From positions 124,001 to 188,000 of the forward strand of contig CANLVH010000002.1 in the NCBI GenBank assembly GCA_947494545.1: a stretch of DNA of 64,000 nt, read 5' to 3'. Position 1 is the first letter of the stretch, and every line of letters begins with the position of its first letter. Positions 24,748-32,973 of the stretch are shown in pieces. This DNA comes from an uncultured Mesonia sp. GTDB lineage: Bacteria; Bacteroidota; Bacteroidia; Flavobacteriales; Flavobacteriaceae. Under the pieces are notes generated by a model that was not told where the DNA came from, searched no databases, and saw nothing but the letters and a program-made list of their open reading frames with translations. The translations under genes were made by a program, and so were the position numbers.

Positions 24748-26556
24748 TTAAACGGTTACCGATTCTCCTTTTACAGTTTCTATTTTATGGGTTACTTTTT
24801 GCGGACGTTTTTTTACCATATAGTAAAAGTTATAGGCAAAAACCAAATGCGAAATAAACATTAGCGTACCTCCTACTGCACGCCAAACCCAATAGGGTTG
24901 CATTAAAATAACCGACTCTATAAATGGTTCTCCTTCCATCCAGCTTAATCCTCTTAACGTTCCGCCAACCATTAAAGAAATCATATAGGCAAAAAGACCA
25001 ATAAATGCCAGCCAAAAATGCGCTCCTACTAATAATTGTGGAGGTTCTTTTCCGTTTAGTTTAGGAACAATGGTATAAACACAAGCCCAAAGAATAAAAG
25101 AGATTATTCCGTACATCGTCATATGCGAGTGCGCCACATTAAAATCTGTAAAGTGCCACACATAATTGGTAAATCTAAAAGCTTGAAAACTTCCTTGGCT
25201 AGAGCCAACAAAATAAAAAATAACACCAACCAAAAAGAATGGTAATACGTAACTTTTAGAAATATGATTCCAACTGCCGCGCATTGTCATTAAAAAGTTT
25301 GTAGTTCCTGCAATAACCGGAATAAACATTCCTACACTAAAAACAATAGCAACCGTTTGTAACCACCAAGGCAACGGACTAAATACAAAGTGGTGGGTAC
25401 CAATCATGGTGTAAAATAACATCTGCGTCCAGAATGCCAAAACTCCCAATGAATATGAATAAATGGGTTTGTTTAAAGTTGCCGGCAAATAGTAATAAAC
25501 CAAGCCTAAGGTAAATGTCATAAACCACATTCCTACACCTTGGTGCATATAATAACCTTGCACCACCGTTTCTCCAAGACCGTTTTGATAGAACGGTAAA
25601 TACCCGATTATGGCCAACACAACCGTCCAAATTAACGAGGCTAAAATAAACCAGTTGGAAATATAAATCTCGCTGATTTTTCGGGAAGCAACGGTTTTGT
25701 AAAAATTGTAGAAAGTAATTACTAAGCCTATAGCAAACATGAGCATAATTGGCCAAATATATTCTCGGTATTCGCCGCCGCCATTATTTATACCGCTCAT
25801 TAGGGCTATATTACCAAATAATACGGTGGCATTAATGAGTAACCAAGCTATTTTGGCTTTTTTGTAACTGTGTATTTTGGTGTTAGAAGTTCTGGCTATT
25901 ACAAAATACCCCAGACCAATCATAGCTAAAGATGCCCAGCCCCAAAATACGGTATTGGTATGCACCGGCCGCAATCTGCCAAAAGAAAGCCAAGATATAT
26001 TATCTAGTTCCGGCCATACAAATTTAAACCCTAAATACTCGCCAATAAAGGTCCCGAAAACAAGCCAAAAGGTTGAGGCAGCCAAATAGTAAGTAACTAT
26101 TTCTTTTAATTTTTGAGGTGTTTCTATGCTTAGCGGTGTTTTTTTCTTTTCATCAAAAAAAGAATTGTTGGGATCTTTTTTTACCCGTTTTATCAAGCCT
26201 TTTTTATCTACCGCTTTATTTTTGCTTCCTAGCTCATCCCCTTTTAGATTGTATTTAAGCGCTTTTTTTCTGTTTTCGAGAATTTGGTCTATTTCTTCGT
26301 TTTCCAAAGCGGTCAATTCATCGCTAAAAGCAATGCGTTCTTTTTCTATTTTTTTCTGTTTAAGCCTATCTATATAGGCATTCATTTTTGCTAAAAAAAT
26401 GATTACCGCAACAAATAGAACGATAATAATTAATATAACGGTACCAATAATTCCGGGACTGGTTTCCCAATTATCGGTCATTTCGTTTTGTGCGTTTGCT
26501 AAAAAAGGAAGCAGTATTCCTACGGAAAATAAAAGGAAATTTTTAATAGTTTTCAT
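24748..26556 (-). CDS. ccoN: cbb3-type cytochrome c oxidase subunit I with N-terminal extension
   Basis: About 602 residues, using ATG 26556 rather than the TTG two codons upstream. The first part is unusual: a signal-like helix (to about 22), a second membrane helix (about 35-57) and a charged coiled region (about 60-140). The catalytic core then follows, with LRPVHTNTVFWGW (low-spin heme His), YYMHQGVGMW (Cu-B His), the helix-VII Tyr in LFYTMIGTHH (Cu-B His pair), and HFTDFNVAHSHMTMYG (heme His pair). The Tyr and lack of a NorB Glu argue for oxygen reduction rather than NO reduction. It heads a five-gene operon. Confidence 0.9.
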   Translation of the reverse strand: MKTIKNFLLFSVGILLPFLANAQNEMTDNWETSPGIIGTVILIIIVLFVAVIIFLAKMNAYIDRLKQKKIEKERIAFSDELTALENEEIDQILENRKKALKYNLKGDELGSKNKAVDKKGLIKRVKKDPNNSFFDEKKKTPLSIETPQKLKEIVTYYLAASTFWLVFGTFIGEYLGFKFVWPELDNISWLSFGRLRPVHTNTVFWGWASLAMIGLGYFVIARTSNTKIHSYKKAKIAWLLINATVLFGNIALMSGINNGGGEYREYIWPIMLMFAIGLVITFYNFYKTVASRKISEIYISNWFILASLIWTVVLAIIGYLPFYQNGLGETVVQGYYMHQGVGMWFMTFTLGLVYYYLPATLNKPIYSYSLGVLAFWTQMLFYTMIGTHHFVFSPLPWWLQTVAIVFSVGMFIPVIAGTTNFLMTMRGSWNHISKSYVLPFFLVGVIFYFVGSSQGSFQAFRFTNYVWHFTDFNVAHSHMTMYGIISFILWACVYTIVPKLNGKEPPQLLVGAHFWLAFIGLFAYMISLMVGGTLRGLSWMEGEPFIESVILMQPYWVWRAVGGTLMFISHLVFAYNFYYMVKKRPQKVTHKIETVKGESVTV

Positions 26557-26584
26557 AAACAATAACCTTAAGACGTTTTGTTAT

Positions 26585-26603
26585 TTTTCGGTTTAACCGA
26601 AAA
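26585..26603. promoter_or_regulatory. 19-bp palindrome upstream of ccoN (TTTTCGGTT-T-AACCGAAAA)
   Basis: Perfect 9-bp arms around a single T, 29 bases before the ccoN ATG, where an operator would lie. It is nearly identical to the 20-bp palindrome at the other end of the operon (22527-22546). Confidence 0.55.
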
Positions 26604-26891
26604 GCATTTTTCTTGTCTTTCTAATTTTTGACAAAATTAGCGGGTGGTTTCTCGGCATTTTATGATTGCACGCATAAGAAGTGGTTTTACGTCTTTTGTC
26701 AAAGAAGTTTTTAAAATATTTACTTTACGAAAACAAACTAAAGGTATTTATTTTATATTTTATAGTTTGTTGTATTTCAACACTAAAAACATCATCATCT
26801 AACTATATACTTTAATTTAAAATTTTAGTTTTGGCATTTATTTTTTGGAAAGCTTTTATTTAAGTTTTAGCAATTCTTTAAGAAAGAATTG

Positions 26892-26901
26892 CTTTACGGA
26901 A
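26892..26901 (+). repeat. Interspersed 10-mer CTTTACGGAA, intergenic copy
   Basis: Exact copy directly beside the DJ-1-like gene terminator. Confidence 0.7.
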
Positions 26902-26904
26902 ATA

Positions 26905-26936
26905 AAAAAAACCGACTTGATGAAAGTCGGTTTTTT
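26905..26936 (-). terminator. Terminator of the DJ-1/PfpI gene
   Basis: AAAAAACCGACTT-gatga-AAGTCGGTTTTTT is a 13-bp stem with A and T tails on both sides, lying 37 bases past the stop of the minus-strand gene. Confidence 0.82.
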
Positions 26937-26972
26937 GTTAGGTAAAATTTACCTGAATTTAAGCAGATTTAC

Positions 26973-27521
26973 TTATGCGTGTTGTAAATCGTGTTTTCCT
27001 TCTTTAATCTCTTCGATTAACTTATCGTTAAACGCATCTAAATCTTTTGGAGATCTACTGGTTACAAAAGCCTCGTCTACTACCACTTCTTTGTCTACCC
27101 AAAGCGCTCCGGCATTTTCTAAATCTTTTCTTATAGAATGGTAAGAAGTCAATGTTCTACCTTCTACAACATCTGCATTAATTAAAGACCAAGGGCCGTG
27201 GCAAATTGCGGCAACGGGTTTACTTTGCTTAAAAAAGTCTCTAATAAAAACTAAAGCATCTTCTTCTACTCGTAATAAATCCGGATTTATTACGCCGCCG
27301 GGCAATACCAAAGCGTGGTATTGTTTTGCGTTTACTTGATCTACTGTTTTGTCTACATCGTATTCGTTAGACCAATTACCATCATTCCAAGCTTTAATTT
27401 TTCCGCTTTTTAGACTAACAATGTCTACATCAAAGCCTTCTTTTTCCATCGCATCTTTAGGCGATTTTAATTCGCTTTCTTCAAATCCGTCTGTAGCTAA
27501 TATTGCAATTTTCTTTTCCAT
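26973..27521 (-). CDS. DJ-1/PfpI family protein (YhbO/PfpI type)
   Basis: This 182-residue protein has the PfpI core with the nucleophile elbow AAICHGPWSLI (reactive Cys, then His), the acidic partner in FEESEL near the start, and LVLPGGVINPDLLR. Members have been described as proteases, deglycases or chaperones, and the activity is debated. It stands alone with its own terminator. Likely general stress protein. Confidence 0.92.
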   Translation of the reverse strand: MEKKIAILATDGFEESELKSPKDAMEKEGFDVDIVSLKSGKIKAWNDGNWSNEYDVDKTVDQVNAKQYHALVLPGGVINPDLLRVEEDALVFIRDFFKQSKPVAAICHGPWSLINADVVEGRTLTSYHSIRKDLENAGALWVDKEVVVDEAFVTSRSPKDLDAFNDKLIEEIKEGKHDLQHA

Positions 27522-27626
27522 AGTAATATTTGTGTTATTAAAATTTCTTTTTCACAAAATTAAGCACTATATATTTTATTATTACTAAACCTTTAATAAA
27601 AAAGATTGCATTAGTGTTAAAAAAAC

Positions 27627-28574
27627 TTAAGAAGATAGCTTATCTAAATCTTTTTTGTTGCGTTCTATATCTCTGCGTTTCTTTTTAAGTTCTTCCATCT
27701 CTTGGTAATAAGCGGGTTCTGCTAATTTGCTAGGTTGTATATCTTCATTTCTATATAAAGCGTATTGCACGGTAAATTCTGCACCAAAAAATAGAATCAT
27801 GCAAGAATAATATACCCACAATAAGATCAAGACAACAGAAGACGCCCCACCATAAACTGAAGCCGGATCACTTTGCCCAAAGTAAAAACTCAAGACATAT
27901 TTTCCTACCAAAAACAAAATAGTAGTTAACGAAGCACCAATAAAAGTGGTTTTCCATTTTATTTTAATATCCGGCAATAAACGTATTATACTGGCAAACA
28001 AGAAACCTATAAAAATGTAGCTTAAAAGAAAATTTATAATCGTTACTGTATAAGAAGTTAGTTTGGGTGCATAAACGCTAATATATTCACTTAAATAAGA
28101 GATTAAAGTGGTAACCACCAAAGAAACCAACATAAGAAAGCCAATTACGAAAATCATTCCTAAAGAAATTACCCTATCTAAAATTATCCCTTTTATATTT
28201 TCGTTTTTTGGGCGTACGCTCCAAATATTATTCATTGCTTGTTTTAGTTGAAAAAACGCACCGGTAGCACCAAATATTAATACGCCAATACTAATAATTA
28301 ATGTAAAAAAACTACCGTCTTCTATGGCTGCTTTCTCTATCATAGATTGAATAGAATTAGCACTTTCCGGACCAATAATATCTGCTATTTCGTTTATTAA
28401 TTTCTCTTCTACATTAGATCTTTCAAAAAAATAACCGGCAATCCAAGTTACAATAAGCAATAAAGAAGGAAGTGAAAACAGCGTGTAATAAGCTACCACT
28501 GCACTATGCTGAAAAGGATCGTTCTTCATCCAATTTTGGTAGGTTTTTTTAAGTACCAGTAGTTTTTCTTTCAT
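27627..28574 (-). CDS. YihY/virulence factor BrkB family membrane protein
   Basis: This 315-residue protein has about six membrane helices in the BrkB/YihY pattern: FQHSAVVAYYTLFSLPSLLLIVTWIAGYFF, IIGPESANSIQSMIEKA, GATGAFFQLKQAMNNIW, and PASVYGGASSVVLILLWVYYSCMILFFGAEFT. The C-terminus is a charged helix (EELKKKRRDIERNKKDL). Despite old 'ribonuclease BN' names, it is an integral membrane protein of unsettled function. It stands alone downstream of proline dehydrogenase. Confidence 0.92.
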   Translation of the reverse strand: MKEKLLVLKKTYQNWMKNDPFQHSAVVAYYTLFSLPSLLLIVTWIAGYFFERSNVEEKLINEIADIIGPESANSIQSMIEKAAIEDGSFFTLIISIGVLIFGATGAFFQLKQAMNNIWSVRPKNENIKGIILDRVISLGMIFVIGFLMLVSLVVTTLISYLSEYISVYAPKLTSYTVTIINFLLSYIFIGFLFASIIRLLPDIKIKWKTTFIGASLTTILFLVGKYVLSFYFGQSDPASVYGGASSVVLILLWVYYSCMILFFGAEFTVQYALYRNEDIQPSKLAEPAYYQEMEELKKKRRDIERNKKDLDKLSS

Positions 28575-28603
28575 TCTCTCCTTTTTATTGTTTCTTAAAA
28601 ATA

Positions 28604-28630
28604 AAAAATCTGCCCGGTTAGGCAGATTTT
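28604..28630 (-). terminator. Terminator of the proline dehydrogenase gene
   Basis: AAAATCTGCC-TAACCG-GGCAGATTTTTT read on the minus strand: a 10-bp stem with T run, 22 bases past the stop at 28653. Confidence 0.82.
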
Positions 28631-28652
28631 AAGTAGTTAAAAATGCGCTAAA

Positions 28653-29843
28653 TTAAGCAATACGCTTAACAAATTGCCCATCTCTACGTTTCTTCTCCTC
28701 ACGTAATAACGCCAACTCCCTACCGGTTTGTCCTTTTACAGATGAGTTTTCTTGCGCTCTACGAATAAGATAAGGTATAACATCTCTTACCGGCCCAAAT
28801 GGCACCAATTTGGCTGCATTGTAACCGTTAAGTCCAAGATTAAAACTAATATGATCACTCATACCAAATAATTGGCTAAACCAAATACGTTCATCATCTT
28901 TAGCTATATCTTTTTCATCCATGAGTTGCATGGCCAAATAACTGCTTACTTCGTTATGCGTTCCTATATATAAGTTTATGTCATCTAAATGTTGCATTGC
29001 ATAATAAAGAACCGCATTAAAATTAACGTCTGTAGCTTCTTTATCTTCACAGATTGGCGTAGGATAGTCTTTTTTTGAAGCACGTTCGTTTTCTTTTTCC
29101 ATATAAGCCCCACGAACAATTTTGGCTCCTATTTTAAAACCTTTATTCTTGGCGCGTTTATGCAAGTCTTTTATGTACTGTAAGCGGTCCCAACGGTAAC
29201 ATTGTAAAGTGTTGTATACAATAATTTTTTCTTGGTTGTATTTTGCCATCATCTCTTCCAGCAAATCGTCTGCGGCATTTTGCATCCAGCTTTCTTCGGC
29301 ATCTGCTAGTACGCGCATACCTAGTTCGTGCGCCAATTTGCAAATATTATCTACGCGTTTTTGAATGTTTTCCCACTCTTTTTGTTCTTTTGGCGTTAAG
29401 GTTTCTTCTGCAGAAACTTTTTCCCAAATTGCAAAACGTCCAATCCCGGTTGGTTTAAAAACCGTAAACGGAATCTCATCGTGCTCTTTAGCAAAACGAA
29501 TTAACCCCATCTTGATATCCATAGCTTTATCAAACTCTTCTTCGGTTTCTTTTCCCTCCGTAGAGTAATCTAAAACGCTATGTACGTGCATGCCGTGCAT
29601 TTTTTTAATGATGTCTAAAGAATCTTCTTTAGAAACCCCGCCGCAAAACATATCAAAAATCGTTTTTTTAATCAATCCTTCTATTGGTAAACGTATAGAC
29701 AAAGCAAAATTGGTGGCGCGCGTCCCAATATCTACCAGTGGTCCTTTGTTCATTAAAGAAAAAATCCACAAAGCTTTTTTTAACTCTTTATCACTTTTTA
29801 AAGCAAATGCGCGCTTGGTGTTATTAAATATTTTTCTAACCAT
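28653..29843 (-). CDS. Proline dehydrogenase
   Basis: This 396-residue protein (ATG 29843 chosen over an upstream TTG) is a stand-alone PRODH barrel. It has FKPTGIGRFAIWEKVSA, VLADAEESWMQ, YNTLQCYRWDRLQYI, FKIGAKIVRGAYMEKENERA (substrate/FAD region), IGTHNEVSSYLAM and the C-terminal YLIRRAQENSS with the two arginines that bind proline carboxylate. It oxidises proline to pyrroline-5-carboxylate using FAD, feeding electrons to quinone. The partner P5C dehydrogenase is not in the window. Confidence 0.95.
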   Translation of the reverse strand: MVRKIFNNTKRAFALKSDKELKKALWIFSLMNKGPLVDIGTRATNFALSIRLPIEGLIKKTIFDMFCGGVSKEDSLDIIKKMHGMHVHSVLDYSTEGKETEEEFDKAMDIKMGLIRFAKEHDEIPFTVFKPTGIGRFAIWEKVSAEETLTPKEQKEWENIQKRVDNICKLAHELGMRVLADAEESWMQNAADDLLEEMMAKYNQEKIIVYNTLQCYRWDRLQYIKDLHKRAKNKGFKIGAKIVRGAYMEKENERASKKDYPTPICEDKEATDVNFNAVLYYAMQHLDDINLYIGTHNEVSSYLAMQLMDEKDIAKDDERIWFSQLFGMSDHISFNLGLNGYNAAKLVPFGPVRDVIPYLIRRAQENSSVKGQTGRELALLREEKKRRDGQFVKRIA

Positions 29844-29935
29844 TTTTTTACTGAAAATTTTTACAAATATAAGCTGCAAGAAACAATAATTTAATTATTC
29901 TGTTTAATTTCGCAGACGATTTAACGCAAATTTTA

Positions 29936-31003
29936 ATGAAGTCTATTCAATCTGTTAACAACTTTATATATTTTGGAAAACCGGGATATTCACAGCTCAA
30001 TACTATCCTAGAAAAATTAAAACCTTCTAAAATATTTATCCTTACCGATAGTAATACCCAAAAATTTTGTGCTTCGCTATTTCTGCAACAACTACAAACC
30101 AATATTGATATAGAAGTTTTAGAAATTGAAGAAGGCGAAAAACATAAGAACTTAGAAACCTGCCAAGCGCTATGGGAAACGCTATCAGATTTTGAAGCAG
30201 ATCGTAAAGCTTTGCTAATCAACTTAGGCGGTGGCGTGGTTACAGATTTGGGCGGTTTTGTAGCTTCTACCTTTAAGCGCGGTATTTCTTATATAAACAT
30301 CCCAACCAGTCTACTGGCAATGGTAGACGCTTCTGTTGGCGGTAAAACCGGAATAGATTTGGGTTACTTAAAAAACCAAATTGGTGTAATAAACAATCCC
30401 GAAACCGTACTTATAGACGTAGCTTACTTAACTACTTTACCGCAAGAAGAAATGCGCAGTGGTTTGGCAGAAATGCTTAAACATGGCCTTATTTACGACG
30501 CTGATTACTGGGAGAAAATGAAAGATTTAAGCAAATTAACCTCTAACGACTTAGAACAACTTATTTACGAATCTGTTATAATAAAAAACACTATTGTTTG
30601 CCAAGATTTAGAAGAAGATGGTATACGTAAAACCCTTAATTTTGGTCATACTTTGGGGCACGCCATAGAATCATATTTTATGCAAAACACTGCTAAAAAG
30701 AGTTTGCTGCACGGTGAAGCAGTAGCTATTGGAATGATTTTAGCAGCTTATCTTTCTACCAAATTAACCGGCTTGTCCGGCAAAGAATTAGCAGAAATAA
30801 AAGCAGTTATTCTGCATAATTTTCAGCGTGTTGCCTTTGCCGATGAAGACATACAGCCCATTATAGATTTACTGAAATTTGATAAAAAGAACTCGCACGG
30901 TAACATAAACTTTGTGCTTCTAGAACAAATTGGTAAACCTATAATAGACTGCAAAGTTTCTAACTCTTTAATTAAAGAGGCCTTTAATTTTTATGCCGAA
31001 TAA
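29936..31003 (+). CDS. aroB: 3-dehydroquinate synthase
   Basis: This 355-residue protein has the NAD-binding signature LINLGGGVVTDLGGFVASTFKRGI, IPTSLLAMVDASVGGKTGID, and metal-binding histidines in LNFGHTLGHAIE and LLHGEAVAIGM with Glu in LAEMLKHG. It converts DAHP to 3-dehydroquinate, step two of the shikimate pathway. Its stop codon directly abuts the stop of the convergent bcp gene, leaving no room for a terminator between them. Confidence 0.97.
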   Translation: MKSIQSVNNFIYFGKPGYSQLNTILEKLKPSKIFILTDSNTQKFCASLFLQQLQTNIDIEVLEIEEGEKHKNLETCQALWETLSDFEADRKALLINLGGGVVTDLGGFVASTFKRGISYINIPTSLLAMVDASVGGKTGIDLGYLKNQIGVINNPETVLIDVAYLTTLPQEEMRSGLAEMLKHGLIYDADYWEKMKDLSKLTSNDLEQLIYESVIIKNTIVCQDLEEDGIRKTLNFGHTLGHAIESYFMQNTAKKSLLHGEAVAIGMILAAYLSTKLTGLSGKELAEIKAVILHNFQRVAFADEDIQPIIDLLKFDKKNSHGNINFVLLEQIGKPIIDCKVSNSLIKEAFNFYAE

Positions 31004-31453
31004 TTACAAGATTTGCTCGGCGTGGGTTTTGGTTTTCACCTTTTTAATTATCTCTTCTATTTTACCTTCTTCGTCTATAATAAAAGTAGTACGTAAAATA
31101 CCTTCGTATTCTTTTCCCATAAACTTTTTTGGTCCCCAAACGCCAAAAGCATCAATCATTTCTTTGCTTTCGTCTGCAATTAACGGAAAAGGCAAATCGT
31201 GTTTTTCTTTAAAATTTTGTTGTTTTCTGGGAGAATCTGCACTTACGCCCAATATTTCAAAGTTATTATCTTGAAAGTTACGCCAGTGATCGCGCAAATT
31301 GCAAGCTTCTGCCGTGCAACCCGGCGTATTTGCTTTCGGGTAAAAAAAGATGACTAACTTTTTTCCTTTATAATCTTCTAATTGGTGTTTATTTCCGGCT
31401 TGGTCGTGCACAGAAAAATTAGGCGCCTTCTCGCCCGGCTCTAATGTTATCAT
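31004..31453 (-). CDS. bcp: Thioredoxin-dependent thiol peroxidase (BCP-type peroxiredoxin)
   Basis: This 149-residue protein has the peroxidatic cysteine in FFYPKANTPGCTAEACNLRD, with a second Cys five residues on, the typical BCP resolving position. LEPGEKAPNFSVHDQAGNKHQLEDYKGKKLVIFF forms the thioredoxin-fold start. It reduces H2O2 and organic peroxides in the cytoplasm. It is convergent with aroB, stop to stop. Confidence 0.95.
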   Translation of the reverse strand: MITLEPGEKAPNFSVHDQAGNKHQLEDYKGKKLVIFFYPKANTPGCTAEACNLRDHWRNFQDNNFEILGVSADSPRKQQNFKEKHDLPFPLIADESKEMIDAFGVWGPKKFMGKEYEGILRTTFIIDEEGKIEEIIKKVKTKTHAEQIL

Positions 31454-31459
31454 AATTCT

Positions 31460-31467
31460 TATTTTTG
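31460..31467 (+). promoter_or_regulatory. -7 promoter element TATTTTTG of nth
   Basis: It fits TAnnTTTG and lies 16 bases before the nth ATG at 31484, implying a short leader. Confidence 0.5.
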
Positions 31468-31483
31468 TTTAAAAATAGCCAAA

Positions 31484-32149
31484 ATGACCAAACAAGAAAA
31501 AGTTGCGTTTGTTATAAATAAGTTAAATGAGATATATCCCAAAGTTGCCATCCCGTTAGACCATAGAGATCCGTACACTTTATTAATTGCAGTTTTATTA
31601 TCTGCTCAAAGCACAGACAAAAAAGTAAATGAGATTACTCCTATTCTTTTTAAAAAAGCAGATACACCGCAAAAAATGCTTACACTTAGTGTGGAAGAAA
31701 TAAGGGAAATAATAAAACCGGTAGGTTTATCGCCTATGAAAGCAAAAGGAATTTACGGTTTGTCAGAAATTTTGTTAGAAAAGCACGACGGAAAGGTTCC
31801 CGCCAGTTTTGAAGCGCTGGAAGAGTTACCAGCCGTAGGACACAAAACTGCCAGCGTTGTAATGTCGCAAGCTTTTAATGTACCGGCTTTTCCTGTAGAC
31901 ACGCATATACACAGACTTATGTATCGTTGGAATTTATCTACGGGCAAAAGCGTAAAACAGACAGAAAAAGATGCCAAACGGCTTTTCCCTAAAGAAATAT
32001 GGAATAAACTGCATATACAAATTATACTTTACGGAAGAGAATATTGTCCGGCCCGCAGTTGGAATTTAGAGCAAGACGAAATTACCCAAAAAATAGGTAG
32101 AAAAAGCGTCATACAAGCGTACCACAAAAATAAGAAAACCCGAAAATAA
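31484..32149 (+). CDS. nth: Endonuclease III (base-excision DNA glycosylase) without the iron-sulphur cluster
   Basis: This 221-residue protein has the helix-hairpin-helix ELPAVGHKTASVVM with catalytic Lys121 and the catalytic Asp139 in FPVDTHIHR. It removes oxidised pyrimidines and nicks abasic sites. The usual four-Cys 4Fe-4S loop after LxxHGR is missing: the region reads ILYGREYCPARSWNLEQDEITQKIG with one Cys (188) only. This form appears to be normal in Flavobacteriia as far as I recall. A terminator overlaps its stop codon. It holds one CTTTACGGAA copy (32027-32036). Confidence 0.95.
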   Translation: MTKQEKVAFVINKLNEIYPKVAIPLDHRDPYTLLIAVLLSAQSTDKKVNEITPILFKKADTPQKMLTLSVEEIREIIKPVGLSPMKAKGIYGLSEILLEKHDGKVPASFEALEELPAVGHKTASVVMSQAFNVPAFPVDTHIHRLMYRWNLSTGKSVKQTEKDAKRLFPKEIWNKLHIQIILYGREYCPARSWNLEQDEITQKIGRKSVIQAYHKNKKTRK

Positions 32150-32164
32150 TTTTTCCGGGTTTTT
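32135..32164 (+). terminator. Terminator overlapping the nth stop codon
   Basis: AAAACCCG plus AAAA pairs with TTTT, then CGGGTTTT; the stem begins inside the last nth codons and the TAA lies in the loop region. It can also stop the convergent small gene. Confidence 0.72.
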
Positions 32165-32170
32165 CAAAGT

Positions 32171-32326
32171 TTAGTTTAGCAGGGTATCAAATTGCATAGC
32201 GTTTTTACTGTTTGTAATGCATAAAGCTTTAGAATAATTCAGTAAAAAATCTATGGTTTCTTTTTTTGGCCGCAAAGGCTTAGCTGTTTTTTCTTCTTTG
32301 GAAGGATTTAAGTAGAGTTTTGCCAT
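32171..32326 (-). CDS. Short conserved flavobacterial protein of unknown function
   Basis: About 51 residues when started at ATG 32326 (MAKLYLNPSKEEKTAKPLRPKKETIDFLLNYSKALCITNSKNAMQFDTLLN, quoted in parts: MAKLYLNPSKEE, LRPKKETIDFLLNYSKAL). I recall near-identical short proteins in other Flavobacteriaceae, particularly the KKETIDFLLNYSK block. It lies 60 bases downstream of the ECF sigma gene on the same strand. Function unknown; it might be a cofactor of that sigma factor, but this is position only. Confidence 0.65.
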   Translation of the reverse strand: MAKLYLNPSKEEKTAKPLRPKKETIDFLLNYSKALCITNSKNAMQFDTLLN

Positions 32327-32385
32327 CAAAAAATGTTTTGTACGGGTTAGCAAAATAATAACGTACAAAATAGTAGCATATTGCC

Positions 32386-32973
32386 TTAACGCGTCAAAAC
32401 TATATTATGCTTGTCTATTACTTTGCGCATATTTATCAAAGCATAACGCATTCTTCCTAAGGCAGTATTAATACTAACCCCTGTGCGCTCGCTAATTTCC
32501 TTAAAACTCATATCTTTATAAATACGCATAACCAAAACATCGCGTTGATCTTCTGGCAATTCTTTTATTAAACCGCGCACATCACTTTCTATTTGGTCTT
32601 TTACCATTTCTTTTTCGGCATCTAAACCACCATCTTCTATTACAGAAAAAATATTAAAATCTCCTTTGCCTTCAAATTTAGGCATGCGGTTACTTTTTCT
32701 AAAATGGTCTATTACCAAGTTATGTGCAATACGCATTACCCAAGGTACAAACTTTCCTTCTTCGTTATATTTACCGCGTTTTAAAGTACGAATAACTTTA
32801 ATAAAAGTATCTTGAAAAATATCTTCGGTTACATCCTTATCAAAGACTTTAGAAAATATAAAGTTATAAATTCGTTGTTGGTGCCGATTAATAAGTTGTG
32901 AAAGTGCTTCTTCGTTGCCTGCGATATATTGTTTTACCAAAACCGCATCGGTAGTAGTTTTAATTTTCTTCAT
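32386..32973 (-). CDS. ECF-type RNA polymerase sigma factor
   Basis: This 195-residue protein (ATG 32973 chosen over an upstream TTG) has sigma region 2 (LINRHQQRIYNFIFSKVFDKDVTEDIFQDTFIKVI, FVPWVMRIAHNLVIDHFRK) and region 4 (LPEDQRDVLVMRIYKDMSFKEISERTGVSINTALGRMRYALINMRK). There is no anti-sigma gene beside it; instead the 51-residue small protein follows. Regulon unknown. The family call is firm. Confidence 0.93.
   Translation of the reverse strand: MKKIKTTTDAVLVKQYIAGNEEALSQLINRHQQRIYNFIFSKVFDKDVTEDIFQDTFIKVIRTLKRGKYNEEGKFVPWVMRIAHNLVIDHFRKSNRMPKFEGKGDFNIFSVIEDGGLDAEKEMVKDQIESDVRGLIKELPEDQRDVLVMRIYKDMSFKEISERTGVSINTALGRMRYALINMRKVIDKHNIVLTR

Larger units (their letters stand above)
26557..26972. 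other. 416-base intergenic region upstream of the cbb3 operon
   Basis: No gene is visible. It holds the 19-bp palindrome (26585), an inverted repeat TTTGACAAAA (26627-26636) / TTTTGTCAAA (26694-26703) spaced 57 bases apart, one CTTTACGGAA copy (26892) and the terminator of the DJ-1-like gene (26905). The rest is plain AT-rich DNA. Confidence 0.6.

Noticed and set aside
24748..26556. Nitric oxide reductase (NorB-like) identity for the ccoN gene
   Set aside because: The helix-VII Tyr typical of cbb3 oxidases is present, the NorB Glu near the copper site is absent, and a CcoO-type cytochrome is encoded next door.
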